This document shows positions 8,381 through 17,812 of a stretch of 49,990 bases of DNA, piece after piece. The position numbers were made by a program, and so were the translations under genes. Numbering within the stretch: position 1 is the first letter of the stretch; each line of letters begins with the position of its first letter. The notes under the pieces are model-generated. The model was not told the origin of the DNA. It ran no database searches and worked only from the letters and a program-made list of their open reading frames with translations. The DNA comes from Archangiaceae bacterium (GTDB taxonomy: Bacteria > Myxococcota > Myxococcia > Myxococcales > Myxococcaceae), in NCBI GenBank assembly GCA_016879935.1, contig JAACJQ010000324.1:1-49990 (forward strand), written 5' to 3'.

Positions 8381-11091
8381 TTGCGCTTCTCGAAGAAGGC
8401 GACGGTCGAGGCGGTGTGCCGGGCGCGCCAGGCGATGCACAGGTCGACGCCCTCCATCGCGATGGCGAAGTTGCGTGGGCCGCCGAGGTACTTCGTGGAG
8501 CGCCCGTCGAAGAAGGCGCGTGCGGCGTCACGCTCCTTCTCGTTGCAGAGCCCCGATGCGAGCCACACCAGCCCTGCCCCACCGTCTTTCGGGAGCCGGG
8601 TGATCATTGCGTCCCAGTTCGACTGAACGAACGAGAGCGCGAGATCGCGGGTGCGAAAATCGTTCGCCGCGCCCCACACCAGCCGCATGGCCTCGCGCAT
8701 CTCGAACGTCTCGGTGAGCGCGATCGGCAGCTGCGCCTGTACCAGGGCTCGGTCGTGAGAATCGGCGAGCGCGCCGAGCAACCGGCCACGATCGGCCCGA
8801 TCCTTCTCGGCCTTCGCCGCGACCAGGAACTTCTCGTGCAACGCCGCGTCGGCGAACCCGCCGGCGAGTGAGAGCACCACGTCGAGCACGTCGGGGTGAA
8901 TGGCCTTGCGATCGGTCAGCCACTGCTCGGCCAGCGTGCGGGCCTGCGCGAGCACCTTCGGATCTTTGCCGTGCCAGCCGAGCGTGCCGATGAGCTGTGG
9001 CCGCAGCAGACGCGTGTCTTCGTCTTCACCCGGCTTCGGAGCGAACCCCAGCGCCTCGAAGCGCTTCGAGAAGAGCGCACGCACGAAGGCCTCGTGCTTT
9101 GGCCGCAGCGCCTCGGGCAACAGATCGTTCCCCGCGATGGTCGAGAAGCCGAGCGCGTAGCCGAAGAGGTGCCGGTCGGACTCCCTCGAGACGATCTCTG
9201 CGAGCTCGAGCATCGCGCTGGCGTCGACGTCGCCCGAACGGACCAGAGCCGAGACGTCGCCGAGGAGGCCGATTCGTTCTGGCACCGACAGCTTCGCCCC
9301 GCCCTTCTTGTACACGTCGACGAGCGAGAGCGGCCCCGAGAGGCTGGCGCGGTAGTAGCCGTCGTAGCGATCGTTCGGCAGCACCCAGTCGGGGCAGGCC
9401 TTTGCGCCCGTGAGCTCCATCGTGCCCTGTGCGCTATCGAGGAGCGTGCACGCCCTGGCCTCGACGCCCTTCACCGACCAACGAATGCAGACCGGCACCT
9501 TCCACGTCTTCGAGCCGTCTCCCTTCGAGCCCACCGGCAACGCGCGACGCTGCGAGAGCGCGAGACTCGGCGTTCCCTTCTTCGGGCACGAGAGCGCGAA
9601 GGTGATGCTCGGGGCTCCGGGTTGGTCGAGGAAGGTGTGGAACGGTGTGGCGACGTCCTTCCCGCTCGCGTCGGCGATCGCCGAGAGAAAGTCGGCCGCG
9701 GTCGCGTTCTTCCACGCGTGCTTCTCGAGGTAGGCGCGCACGCCCTTCTGGAACGTCTCGCGCCCGACGTACGCCTCGAACATGCCGATGACCGACGCGC
9801 CCTTGCCGTAGGTGATGCCGTCGAAGGCGTTGGCGATGTCGTCGTTCGAACCGATCGGTTGACGAATCTGCCGCGCGTTGACGAGCGAGTCGCTGCCGAT
9901 GGCGCCGTGGCGACGGTTCACCTGCCCCACGTCTTGCGCCCAGGTCGGCTGCCACGCCTCGAGGATTCGCGGCGTCATCCACGTGGCGAACGCCTCGTTG
10001 AGCCAGAGATCGTCCCACCACGCCATCGTCACCAGGTCGCCGAACCACTGATGGGCGAGTTCGTGCGTGCAGGTGCCGGCGAAGCCGCGCTGGCGGCCGG
10101 GCGTGTCGACCTCTGGCTTCGAGAGGATGATCTGGTGCCCGTAGGTGACGAGGCCCGGGTTCTCCATGGCGCCGATGTTCGCGGGGATCGAGATCTGATC
10201 GAGCTTCTCGTACGGGTACGGCCGGCCGAACCACGCCTCGAGCCGCTCCAGAATGATGCCGGTCGACTCGGCCGCCCACGCCGCTTCGGCCTTCTTGCCC
10301 TTCGGCACCACGATACGAACGGGCGTCTTCTTCTCGCCATGCAGGCCCCCGTCGACGAACTCGAACGCGCCGGCCGCGACGGCGACGAGATAGCTCGGCA
10401 GCGGCAACGACTTCGCGAAGCGCACCCGCTTCAGCCCGTTCGCCAGCGTCTCCTCGGAGACCTGCGGCGTGTTCGCGAGCGCGACGTGCTCGGCCTTCAC
10501 GACGAGGGAGATCTCCCACGGCACCTTGAACTGCGGCTCGTCGAAGTGCGGGAAGGCACGGCGCGCGTCGATGGGCTCGAAGCTCGTGTACGCGTACCAC
10601 TCGTCGCCCTCCTTCGACTGGAAGAGGCCGTCGGTGTCCTTCTTCGAGAGCACGCCATCGAACGACAGGGTCACGTCCTGCGTGCCGGCTGAGATCAGAC
10701 ACGTCGTCTGCTTCACCTCACAGCGGGGCACGAGCGCGACGAAGTGCCCATCGACGATCACCGGCTCGGCCGTGCGCTGACCGTGCTCGGTGAGCAACGT
10801 GGTGGGCGAGAGCTTCAGCTCGGTCGCGTTCAGCCACAGCACCTCGAGCGGCGAGGCGATCTCGACCTTCGCGGTGATGTGGCCCGAGAAGCGCTCCTGG
10901 CCGGGCAACACCGTGAGCTCGAGCTGGTAGCCGAGCGGCTTCGCACCTGGGGGGAGTCGAACGCCTGGCGAGGTGAGCTTCGGGAGCGGGCTGAGCGCTG
11001 GTTCGACGGGCTTCGGCTCCTCCTTCACGGGAGGCGTGGTGGCACAGCTGACCGCGAGCACGGCGAGGAGCGCGAATCGCATCGAACGCAT
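8377..11091 (-). CDS. M1-family zinc aminopeptidase lipoprotein
   Basis: The 904-residue protein has a lipobox signal peptide (LLAVLAVS-C) and a complete M1 aminopeptidase core. The exopeptidase motif 'GAMEN' is at residues ~307-311. The zinc site 'HELAHQWFGD' is at ~343-352 with its distal Glu in 'WLNEAFATWM' (~366). The length fits the four-domain family (about 850-900 residues), with a helical ERAP1-like C-terminal part. It should remove N-terminal residues from peptides outside the inner membrane, probably for protein/peptide feeding. The ATG at 11089-11091 is preferred because the signal peptide then starts with MRSMRF; a GTG two codons upstream is possible. It shares a GTGA overlap with the downstream helical-protein gene. 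Confidence 0.92.
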   Translation of the reverse strand: MRSMRFALLAVLAVSCATTPPVKEEPKPVEPALSPLPKLTSPGVRLPPGAKPLGYQLELTVLPGQERFSGHITAKVEIASPLEVLWLNATELKLSPTTLLTEHGQRTAEPVIVDGHFVALVPRCEVKQTTCLISAGTQDVTLSFDGVLSKKDTDGLFQSKEGDEWYAYTSFEPIDARRAFPHFDEPQFKVPWEISLVVKAEHVALANTPQVSEETLANGLKRVRFAKSLPLPSYLVAVAAGAFEFVDGGLHGEKKTPVRIVVPKGKKAEAAWAAESTGIILERLEAWFGRPYPYEKLDQISIPANIGAMENPGLVTYGHQIILSKPEVDTPGRQRGFAGTCTHELAHQWFGDLVTMAWWDDLWLNEAFATWMTPRILEAWQPTWAQDVGQVNRRHGAIGSDSLVNARQIRQPIGSNDDIANAFDGITYGKGASVIGMFEAYVGRETFQKGVRAYLEKHAWKNATAADFLSAIADASGKDVATPFHTFLDQPGAPSITFALSCPKKGTPSLALSQRRALPVGSKGDGSKTWKVPVCIRWSVKGVEARACTLLDSAQGTMELTGAKACPDWVLPNDRYDGYYRASLSGPLSLVDVYKKGGAKLSVPERIGLLGDVSALVRSGDVDASAMLELAEIVSRESDRHLFGYALGFSTIAGNDLLPEALRPKHEAFVRALFSKRFEALGFAPKPGEDEDTRLLRPQLIGTLGWHGKDPKVLAQARTLAEQWLTDRKAIHPDVLDVVLSLAGGFADAALHEKFLVAAKAEKDRADRGRLLGALADSHDRALVQAQLPIALTETFEMREAMRLVWGAANDFRTRDLALSFVQSNWDAMITRLPKDGGAGLVWLASGLCNEKERDAARAFFDGRSTKYLGGPRNFAIAMEGVDLCIAWRARHTASTVAFFEKRK

Positions 11092-11136
11092 AGGCACCGG
11101 ACCCTACGTCGGGTTCGGTCGATCGCAGACGACTGA

Positions 11137-11604
11137 TCAGGGCCCGCCGTCACGCATGCCTGCGTCGGCCACCACGAACGTCAGCACGCAACGGCCACTC
11201 ACGCAGGCGACGGTCGGCGTGCGGGTCTCGGTGCACGTCGTCGACGGCCGGCAGGTGGTGGCGCCACAGAAGGCGTTCAGCTCGCGAGACGCCGCGAGGG
11301 AGAACGACGACTCCTGACCGAAGTTCACCGCGACGCTCGGGCAGCGGCCGTACTCGAGGCAGTTCGGAGGGAAACGGTACGCCGTGCAGTCTTCGACGAC
11401 CGCGCACGACGAGGCCTGCGACAACAGGCGATCGACGCGGCACTTCGTTCGCGTGAGCCCGGCGCAGACGCCACCGTCGACGTCACAGGCATCGGGCCCG
11501 CCGGCATCGAACTCGGGCTCGGGCCCCGGCGATGGTGACGAGCACGCGACCAGCAAGGCGGCGCAGAAGTGAAAGAGCTGATCACTCCGGCGCCAGCTGA
11601 TCAC
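11137..11604 (-). CDS. Small Cys-rich lipoprotein
   Basis: The proposed product has 155 residues. A GTG at 11604 gives M-ISWRRSDQLFHFCAALLVA-C, a basic n-region, hydrophobic core and lipobox. No ATG is available in frame near this point, and longer versions would place the signal peptide inside the protein. The mature part begins with Ser/Pro/Glu residues and an Asp-Ala-Gly motif, then carries about ten Cys in patterns such as 'CRVDRLLSQASSC' and 'CGATTCRPSTTC', suggesting disulfides outside the cytoplasm. I recognise no family. The gene ends within the octamer CTGATCAG (11133-11140). It lies directly upstream of the M1 aminopeptidase on the same strand, separated by 45 bases. Confidence 0.55.
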   Translation of the reverse strand: MISWRRSDQLFHFCAALLVACSSPSPGPEPEFDAGGPDACDVDGGVCAGLTRTKCRVDRLLSQASSCAVVEDCTAYRFPPNCLEYGRCPSVAVNFGQESSFSLAASRELNAFCGATTCRPSTTCTETRTPTVACVSGRCVLTFVVADAGMRDGGP

Positions 11605-11866
11605 TGCACGACCCACGTGAGCCGAACTGGAGCCGTCGTCGTCGGCGGAACAGGCGCTGTCTGCGTGGTGCTGCGGTTCGAAGCGCGGGCGACATCGGGC
11701 ACGAAGAAGAACGTCGCGGTCTGGGTCGTGGAGGCGAACATGGGCGCGGAGGGTGCCCGAGCCCACCGATCGCGCAAGTTATTGGAATTACTTTGTTATT
11801 TCCGATCAGGGCGACCACCAAAACCCGTGTGGCGACTGGGGTTTGGGCCCGTTTCCTGATCGGGAA

Positions 11867-13114
11867 TCAGAAGGCGCAGAGCAGCTTGATGCCGATGCCG
11901 ACGTCATCTGCCCTGCGTTTGCACTGCGACCCGAACCGAATGCGCGTGTTCCCGGTGGCCTCGACCTGGGTGACGCTCTCGATGCCGCCGTTGAGCTGCG
12001 TGCACTGAACGAGCTCTCCGCCTTTTCGCGTGATGCTGAACTGCAGCATCTTGGGATCGGGCGCGTTCTTCACCTCGATCGTCTGACTCACCGACGCGAG
12101 CTCGGCGATGGTGATCAGGGTCTGACGGAAGGAGTCGCGACAGATCGAGTCGAGGTTGATCAGCGAAGAGTCGAACGCCTCGGCCATCTGGCGGTGACGG
12201 AAGCCCCCCTGGTTCGAGGTCGGACAGTCGGTGTTGCGAACCTGGCCGTTGTCGACGAGCGCCATGGCCGCCTTGTTGGAACGCGCGACCGGGGCGATCG
12301 CCGTCCAGATGACTTCTTTGGGGAGCCCGTCGCCGTTCTTGAGCTCCTGACTGAAGAGCCGGTGGTACTCGCTCACGGTGCCGAGGCTGTTCGCCTGATC
12401 GGTGCAGTCGGCCACGGCCGGGTTGTCGGAGACCTTCACGCGCGAGGGGCGGGTCGTCTCACTGCAGTCGTCTTCGTCGGTCAGCACCACGACGAGCAGG
12501 CGCGCGCCGTCTCTCAGAAAGCCCCCGTTGCCGCCTTCAACGAGGGGCTTCTTGATGAGATCACTCAGGAGCGCGAGGCGCACGGCTTCGAACGGCGTCT
12601 CCTGGCCGGAGCCCGCGACGCCCTGCTGCACGAGCCGTGAGAACTTGTCGACGAGGTCGGGATCTTCACCGGTGAGCAGCCGCTCGGTGCCTGTTCCCAG
12701 CATCACACCGCCGTCAGCACCTCGTTCGGGCACCGGTTGCAGTCGCCCCGCCTGCGTCGGGTACTCGCGGAAGAAGACGACGCCGTTCTGAGAGCTGTGC
12801 TGGTACACCGAGGTCGTGATCACGCCGACGTTGAAGTCCTGGCGCACGCCGCCGGCCTTCTTGATCTCGTCGACGAAGGCGGTCAGCTCGCGGGCGACGG
12901 CCTCCTGCTCTTCACGCATGGAGTTCGAGTTGTCGATGACGAACAAGATGTCGAGCTTCTGCGGTTCGATCAGCGGCGCTTCGGCCTTGCAGGTGCGCGG
13001 CAGGGTGCTGCCCGTCTGATCGAGCGGTGACGTCTTGCAGCCGAAGCAGCCTTCGCAGCTCGCGAGGAAGGCGATCACCACGGCCCAGACGTGTCTTCGG
13101 TGGAGTGTGCGCAT
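11867..13114 (-). CDS. VWA-domain lipoprotein
   Basis: The 415-residue product has a signal peptide with lipobox AFLAS-C20 and a Cys-rich start ('CEGCFGC'). A von Willebrand factor A domain follows. The metal-ion-dependent adhesion site is intact: 'DILFVIDNSNSM' gives D61-x-S63-x-S65, and 'VVLTDEDDCSE' supplies the later acidic loop. VWA lipoproteins of this type are common in myxobacteria and are thought to mediate metal-dependent surface interactions, but no ligand can be named. The ATG at 13112-13114 is preferred over a TTG four codons upstream. About 200 bases separate it from the divergent lon gene, so both promoters lie in that gap. Confidence 0.75.
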   Translation of the reverse strand: MRTLHRRHVWAVVIAFLASCEGCFGCKTSPLDQTGSTLPRTCKAEAPLIEPQKLDILFVIDNSNSMREEQEAVARELTAFVDEIKKAGGVRQDFNVGVITTSVYQHSSQNGVVFFREYPTQAGRLQPVPERGADGGVMLGTGTERLLTGEDPDLVDKFSRLVQQGVAGSGQETPFEAVRLALLSDLIKKPLVEGGNGGFLRDGARLLVVVLTDEDDCSETTRPSRVKVSDNPAVADCTDQANSLGTVSEYHRLFSQELKNGDGLPKEVIWTAIAPVARSNKAAMALVDNGQVRNTDCPTSNQGGFRHRQMAEAFDSSLINLDSICRDSFRQTLITIAELASVSQTIEVKNAPDPKMLQFSITRKGGELVQCTQLNGGIESVTQVEATGNTRIRFGSQCKRRADDVGIGIKLLCAF

Positions 13115-13210
13115 GGGGGAAGCCAATGGCCGATTGTGCCCGGTGCAGCCGCCCAGGTCGAATTCGGGGCCTCCACACCGGTCGAATGGTCCTTTTTTCG
13201 CTCGTGACCA

Positions 13211-13238
13211 TTGCCGCAGCGAAAACGATTGCTACCCT
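13211..13238 (+). promoter_or_regulatory. Candidate sigma-70-type promoter of lon
   Basis: TTGCCG (13211-13216) and TACCCT (13233-13238) are separated by 16 bases, about 75 bases before the lon ATG and just downstream of a T-rich tract. The fit to the housekeeping consensus is moderate. No clear heat-shock-type element was seen. Confidence 0.4.
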
Positions 13239-13312
13239 TCACTCACCCGCTGACGTCCTCGCACAGGAGGCCAGCGCCCTCTCGCAGTCCCGACCCCTGA
13301 AAGAAGCAATCA

Positions 13313-15763
13313 ATGTCCGACGACAAGAAGAAGGGAGCCGGCGCCCAGACGATGCCGGCCGCGATGCAGCCTCCGGGCACCATCAACAAAGACGACATTC
13401 CGGCGGTGCTGCCCATCCTCCCGCTCCGCAACTCGGTCTTCTTCCCCGGCGGCGTGCTGCCGCTCGCGGTCGGTCGCCAGAAGACGATCGCGCTCATCAA
13501 GGACGCGGTTCGTGACGACCAGGTCATCGGCGTCGTCACCCAGCGCAAGGCCGAAGAAGAAGATCCGGGCGCGAGCGATCTCTACAACATGGGCACGGTC
13601 GCCCGAATCGTGAAGCTGCTCAAGATGGGCGAGGACAACTACTCGCTCGTCGTGCAGGGCCTCGCGCGCTTCCGCGTGCTCGAGCTCGTGCAGGAGTCTC
13701 CGTACCTCAAGGCCCGCATCGAGCCCGTCGAGGACAAGACGCCTTCCGACAACGTCGAGATCGAGGCGCTGACGATCAACCTGAAGAAGCTCGCGCGTGA
13801 AGTCATCGAGATGATGCCCGAGCTGCCCGCCGCGGCCACCGAGCTCGTCGAGTCGATCACCCACCCGGGCCACCTCGCCGACCTCATCGCGGCGAACGTC
13901 GACGTGCCGATCGAAGAGAAGCAGGCGGTGCTCGAGACGGTCGATCTCAAGGCCCGCATGAAGCTCGTGCTCGAGCTGCTCAACCGCAAGCGCGAGATCC
14001 TGAAGCTCTCGAACAAGATCGACAGCGCCGTGAAGGGCGAGATGTCGAAGACGCAGCGCGAGTACTACCTGCGCCAGCAGCTCAAGGCGATCAAGGAAGA
14101 GCTCGGCGAGATCGGCGAGGACGAAGAGGAGCTCGACGAACTGGCCACGCGCATCAAGAACGCGCAGCTGCCGCCCGAGGTCGAGAAGGTCGCGAACAAG
14201 GAGCTCAACCGCCTCAAGACGATTCCGGCGGCCTCGAGCGAGTACACCGTCGCGCGTACCTACCTCGATTGGATCGCCGATCTGCCGTGGAACAAGATGA
14301 CCGAGGACAACCTCGACATCGAGAACGCGCGCAAGCAGCTCGAGAACGATCACTACGGCATCGAGCGCGTGAAGAAGCGCATGCTCGAGTACCTGGCCGT
14401 TCGAAAGCTGAAGAACGACATGAAGGGCCCGATCCTCTGCCTGGTGGGGCCGCCGGGTGTCGGTAAGACCTCGCTCGGTCAGTCGATCGCCAAGGCCGTC
14501 GGCCGCAAGTTCGTGCGCCTCGCCCTCGGTGGCGTGCGTGACGAAGCCGAAGTGCGCGGTCACCGCCGCACCTACGTCGGCGCCCTGCCCGGCCGGTTCA
14601 TTCAGCAGATGAAGAAGGCCGGCACGCGCAACCCGCTCATGCTGCTCGACGAGATCGACAAGCTCGGCGCCGACTTCCGTGGCGACCCGTCGGCCGCGCT
14701 CCTCGAGGTGCTCGACCCCGAACAGAACCACACGTTCTCGGATCACTACCTCGACGTGCCGTTCGATCTCTCGAAGGTCATGTTCATCGCGACCGCGAAC
14801 CGGCTCGACACGATTCCTGCGCCGCTCCGCGACCGCATGGAGATCATCGAGATGAGCTCGTACACGTTCATCGAGAAGGAGCACATCGCCCTCAACCACC
14901 TGATCCCCAAGCAGGTGAAGGACCACGGCATCACGGTCGACCAGTTCGAGCTCACCAAGGACGGTCTCGACAAGGTGATCACGAGCTACGCCATCGAGCC
15001 GGGTGTTCGTAACCTCGAGCGTCGCATCGCCGAGCTCGCGCGCGCCGTTGCCGTCGACGTGGCCTCGGGCAAGCTGGAGAAGCAGGTCATCGACGCCGGT
15101 CGCGCCGAGACGATCCTGGGCCCGAAGCGCCACGAGCTGAACGTCGCTGAGCGCGTGTCGCAGCAGGGCGTGTCGGTCGGCCTGTATTACACGCCGCTGG
15201 GCTTCGGAGACATTCTCTTCATCGAAGCCACCAAGATGCCGGGCAAGGGGTCGATCACCCTCACCGGTCAGCTCGGCGACGTGATGAAGGAGTCGGCGAC
15301 CACGGCCTTCTCGTGGCTGCGCGCGAACGCAGAGCGCATGAACCTGAACGCGGGCTCGTTCGAGAAGGTGGACATGCACCTCCACTTCCCCGACGGCGCC
15401 ACGCCCAAGGACGGCCCCTCGGCCGGCATCGCGATCATCTCGGCCATGACGTCGCTCTACACGGGCATTCCCGTGCGCGCCGACACCGCGATGACCGGTG
15501 AGATCACCCTGCGCGGCATCGTCGGCCCGGTCGGCGGCATTCGCGAGAAGGTGCTCGGCGCCCACCGCGCAGGCATCAAGCGCGTGGTGATGTGCGAGAA
15601 GAACAAGAAGGACCTCATCGAAGTGCCCGAGGTCGTTCGCAACGAGCTGCAGTTCTTCTTCGTCTCGAAGATCGACGAAGTGCTCGACACCGTGCTCGAG
15701 AAGTCGCCCTTCTCGCTCGCGCCCAAGGCGCCCGACGCGGCGAACCCCGAAATCCGGGCCTGA
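13313..15763 (+). CDS. lon: ATP-dependent Lon protease (LonV-like)
   Basis: The 816-residue Lon is full length and complete. The order is an N-terminal substrate-binding LON domain ('LPILPLRNSVFFPG'), a long coiled-coil, and an AAA+ module with Walker A 'GPPGVGKTS' (~379) and Walker B 'MLLDEIDK'. The C-terminal Ser-Lys protease domain has Ser703 in 'PKDGPSAG' and Lys746 in 'REKVLGAHRAG', 43 residues apart as in E. coli Lon. It degrades misfolded and regulatory proteins in the cytoplasm. Myxobacteria carry two lon genes, lonV and lonD (bsgA). The N-terminal tail and 'VFFPGGVLPLAVGRQK' look nearer to LonV from memory, which a tree would settle. A promoter lies upstream and a strong hairpin terminator follows. 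Confidence 0.97.
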   Translation: MSDDKKKGAGAQTMPAAMQPPGTINKDDIPAVLPILPLRNSVFFPGGVLPLAVGRQKTIALIKDAVRDDQVIGVVTQRKAEEEDPGASDLYNMGTVARIVKLLKMGEDNYSLVVQGLARFRVLELVQESPYLKARIEPVEDKTPSDNVEIEALTINLKKLAREVIEMMPELPAAATELVESITHPGHLADLIAANVDVPIEEKQAVLETVDLKARMKLVLELLNRKREILKLSNKIDSAVKGEMSKTQREYYLRQQLKAIKEELGEIGEDEEELDELATRIKNAQLPPEVEKVANKELNRLKTIPAASSEYTVARTYLDWIADLPWNKMTEDNLDIENARKQLENDHYGIERVKKRMLEYLAVRKLKNDMKGPILCLVGPPGVGKTSLGQSIAKAVGRKFVRLALGGVRDEAEVRGHRRTYVGALPGRFIQQMKKAGTRNPLMLLDEIDKLGADFRGDPSAALLEVLDPEQNHTFSDHYLDVPFDLSKVMFIATANRLDTIPAPLRDRMEIIEMSSYTFIEKEHIALNHLIPKQVKDHGITVDQFELTKDGLDKVITSYAIEPGVRNLERRIAELARAVAVDVASGKLEKQVIDAGRAETILGPKRHELNVAERVSQQGVSVGLYYTPLGFGDILFIEATKMPGKGSITLTGQLGDVMKESATTAFSWLRANAERMNLNAGSFEKVDMHLHFPDGATPKDGPSAGIAIISAMTSLYTGIPVRADTAMTGEITLRGIVGPVGGIREKVLGAHRAGIKRVVMCEKNKKDLIEVPEVVRNELQFFFVSKIDEVLDTVLEKSPFSLAPKAPDAANPEIRA

Positions 15764-15786
15764 GTCGTCGGTGACGTGAAGTGACG

Positions 15787-15822
15787 CGGCCGGTTCTCCT
15801 CACGGGGGACCGGCCGTCGTCT
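15787..15822 (+). terminator. Rho-independent-type terminator after lon
   Basis: Perfect 8-base arms CGGCCGGT (15787-15794) and ACCGGCCG (15809-15816) enclose a 14-base loop and are followed by a pyrimidine-rich 'tcgtcttt'. It lies about 25 bases after the lon stop codon. Confidence 0.7.
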
Positions 15823-15847
15823 TTGGTGCGTGGTAGGGCGTCGCGTC

Positions 15848-17443
15848 ATGGCGGTCGCGCATCGATTCGACGTGGTGGTGATCGGCGGCGGGCACAACGG
15901 GCTCGTCACCGCGGGGCTGCTCGCGAAGCGGGGCTTCAAGGTCTGCGTGCTCGAGAAGAAGGCAGTCGTCGGCGGAGCGGCGATCACCGAGACGCCCTTC
16001 GGCCCCGACTTCAAGGTGACCGCGCTCTCGTACGTGGTGAGTCTGCTGCCTCCCACGATCGTGAAGGAGCTCGAGCTCGAGCGGCATGGCTACCAGGTGT
16101 TTCCGCAGCACGGGTACTTCGCGCCCGCGGCCGATGGAACGGCGCTCCAGCTGCCCGCTGATTCGAAGCGAAGGCACGAGGAGATCTCGAAGTTCTCGAA
16201 GGCCGACGCTGACGCGATGGAGACGTGGGACGCGTGGCTGGGCTCGCTCGCTGGCGTGCTGGGGCCGCTGTTGAGCACCGTGCCGCCGAAGGTGGGCTCC
16301 AAGGCGCCAGGTGACTTGATCGAGCTGGCGTCGCTCGCGTGGCGGCTGCGCGGGCTGAACGTTCAGCAGGTGGGTGACGTGACGCGACTGCTGACGTCAT
16401 CGATCGCTGACGTTCTGGAGGACTGGTTCGAACACCCGCGCGTACGCGGCGTGATGGCGGTGTCGGGAGTGATCGGCACGTGGGCGGGCCCGCGCAGTCC
16501 AGGGACGGCCTATGTGATGGCGCACCACAAGCTGGGCGACATCGGCCAGGGCGCTCCGTCGGGCGCGTGGGGTTTTCCCGAAGGCGGCATGGGCGCGGTG
16601 ACGCAGGCGATGCGCAAGGCGTGTGAGGCGCTGGGCGTAGTCGTGAAGACAGAGGCGCCCGTCGAGCGCGTGATCGTCAAAGACGGTCGAGCGGTGGGCG
16701 TCGCGCTCACGAATGGAGACGAGTTCGACGCCGACACGGTGGTACTGACGTGTCACCCGCAGATCGCGTTCTTGAAGCTGCTCGAGCGAAAGCACCTGCC
16801 TGCGGAGTTCGTGCAGTCGATGGAGCGGTGGAAATCACGCTCCGGCACGGTGAAGGTGAACGTCGCGGTCGATCGGTTGCCCGAGTTCACGGCGAAGAAG
16901 GGCTTCGACCCCGAGGTGCATGGCGGGACGATCGTGCTCGCGGAGTGGCTGGAGGATCTCGAAGCGTCGTTCCAGGACGCGGTGAGCGGCACTGCGGCGC
17001 GAAAGCCGTTCGCCGACATCTGCATTCCGTCGGTCTTCGACAAGACGCTCGCGCCCGAGGGGAAGCACGTCATCTCGATGTTCACGCAGTGGGTGCCGAG
17101 CACGTGGGCGAAGGCTCCGAACGACGCCGAGCTGAGTGCGTACGCTGACCGGGTGATCGCGCGCGTCGAAGCGGTCGCGCCCGGCTTCACGTCGTCGATT
17201 CTGCATCGCCAGGTGATCGGCCCGCACGAGATGGAGCGCGACTACGGGCTCGTCGGCGGCAACATCTTTCACGGTGAGCTGTCGGTCTCGCAGCTGTTCC
17301 ACATGCGCCCGGCTCCCGGGTTCGCCGACTTTCGAACGCCGATTCGCGGGCTGTATCAGGCATCGTCGGCGACGCACGGTGGTGGCGGCGTCACGGGCAT
17401 TCCCGCCTTGCAGGCCGTGCGCGCGATCATCGACGATCGGTGA
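15848..17443 (+). CDS. FAD-dependent oxidoreductase, PYROXD2/phytoene desaturase-like
   Basis: The 531-residue flavoprotein starts with a Rossmann dinucleotide-binding motif ('VVVIGGGHNGLV', residues ~9-20) and a second FAD contact ('VLEKKAVVGGAA'). A long substrate domain and a C-terminal FAD-binding segment follow ('GLYQASSATHGGGGVTGIPA'). The 'GGxHNG' variant and the following 'TALSYVVSLLPP' match the COG1233 NAD(P)/FAD oxidoreductases related to mammalian PYROXD2 more than true carotenoid desaturases. No crt genes are adjacent, so carotenoid synthesis is not implied. The ATG at 15848 is chosen over an upstream GTG because the Rossmann motif then lies at the usual distance from the N-terminus. 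Confidence 0.85.
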   Translation: MAVAHRFDVVVIGGGHNGLVTAGLLAKRGFKVCVLEKKAVVGGAAITETPFGPDFKVTALSYVVSLLPPTIVKELELERHGYQVFPQHGYFAPAADGTALQLPADSKRRHEEISKFSKADADAMETWDAWLGSLAGVLGPLLSTVPPKVGSKAPGDLIELASLAWRLRGLNVQQVGDVTRLLTSSIADVLEDWFEHPRVRGVMAVSGVIGTWAGPRSPGTAYVMAHHKLGDIGQGAPSGAWGFPEGGMGAVTQAMRKACEALGVVVKTEAPVERVIVKDGRAVGVALTNGDEFDADTVVLTCHPQIAFLKLLERKHLPAEFVQSMERWKSRSGTVKVNVAVDRLPEFTAKKGFDPEVHGGTIVLAEWLEDLEASFQDAVSGTAARKPFADICIPSVFDKTLAPEGKHVISMFTQWVPSTWAKAPNDAELSAYADRVIARVEAVAPGFTSSILHRQVIGPHEMERDYGLVGGNIFHGELSVSQLFHMRPAPGFADFRTPIRGLYQASSATHGGGGVTGIPALQAVRAIIDDR

Positions 17444-17446
17444 CTG

Positions 17447-17771
17447 TCAGTTCGGCGGTTCGAGCAGATCACGCTTCAGAAAGATGACCCGCCTCGAGCC
17501 TCGTTCGGTCAACGCGCGATGAACCGAACTCAGGTCGTTTCTGGGAGCGAGCAGCAGAAACGGGTGCTCCCTGAAGTCGTGAAACAGAGCCTGCCGGGTG
17601 TTCGTTGGGGCGGAGCAGCAGCGAGACCTGGCTGACTTGCGCGACGTACCACCAGCCGCCTGAAGACCTCGACGGTTCGCGACGAAGTTCGACACCAAGC
17701 GCGGCGCCGACGATCTGCGCGCACTCGAAGAGGTCGGCACCGGCGACGGCGAACAGCTCGAGCGAGTCCAT
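17447..17771 (-). pseudogene. Small gene split by a +1/-1 frameshift
   Basis: An ATG at 17769-17771 with a GGGAGG ribosome site opens a reading frame encoding 'MDSLELFAVAGADLFECAQ' and continuing to 'VSLLLRPNEHP'. Codon use in that frame then turns implausible near 17600. A different minus frame continues sensibly as 'RQALFHDFREHPFLLLAP' and ends '...IFLKRDLLEPPN' at 17447. Joined, the product would be about 107 residues, with no family I recognise. Either one base was gained or lost near the CACCCGGCAGG tract (~17593-17603) or this is a sequencing error. It converges on the FAD oxidoreductase gene and diverges from the toxin-antitoxin pair. Confidence 0.55.
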
Positions 17772-17785
17772 GGCGCCTCCCGTGC

Positions 17786-17799
17786 AGCACACTTGTGCT
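17786..17799. promoter_or_regulatory. Inverted repeat, candidate antitoxin operator
   Basis: AGCACA (17786-17791) and TGTGCT (17794-17799) are perfect 6-base arms with a 2-base centre. They lie 13 bases before the antitoxin ATG and between it and the divergent split gene. Type II antitoxins of the ribbon-helix-helix class usually repress their own operon through such palindromes, so this is a plausible operator. Confidence 0.45.
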
Positions 17800-17812
17800 A
17801 CAACCCAATCGT

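Noticed and set aside
8896-10692. Long plus-strand open frame opposite the M1 aminopeptidase
   Set aside because: It is a shadow of the aminopeptidase codons, and no recognisable domain or start context is present.
13310-15565. Very long open frame (751 codons) antisense to lon
   Set aside because: It mirrors the lon reading frame in high-GC DNA, its composition is Leu/Arg/Val/Asp/His-rich with no motif, and lon is unquestionable on the other strand.
15848-17443. Phytoene desaturase of a carotenoid cluster
   Set aside because: The 'GGGHNG' variant fits the PYROXD2-like group better and no other carotenoid genes are nearby.
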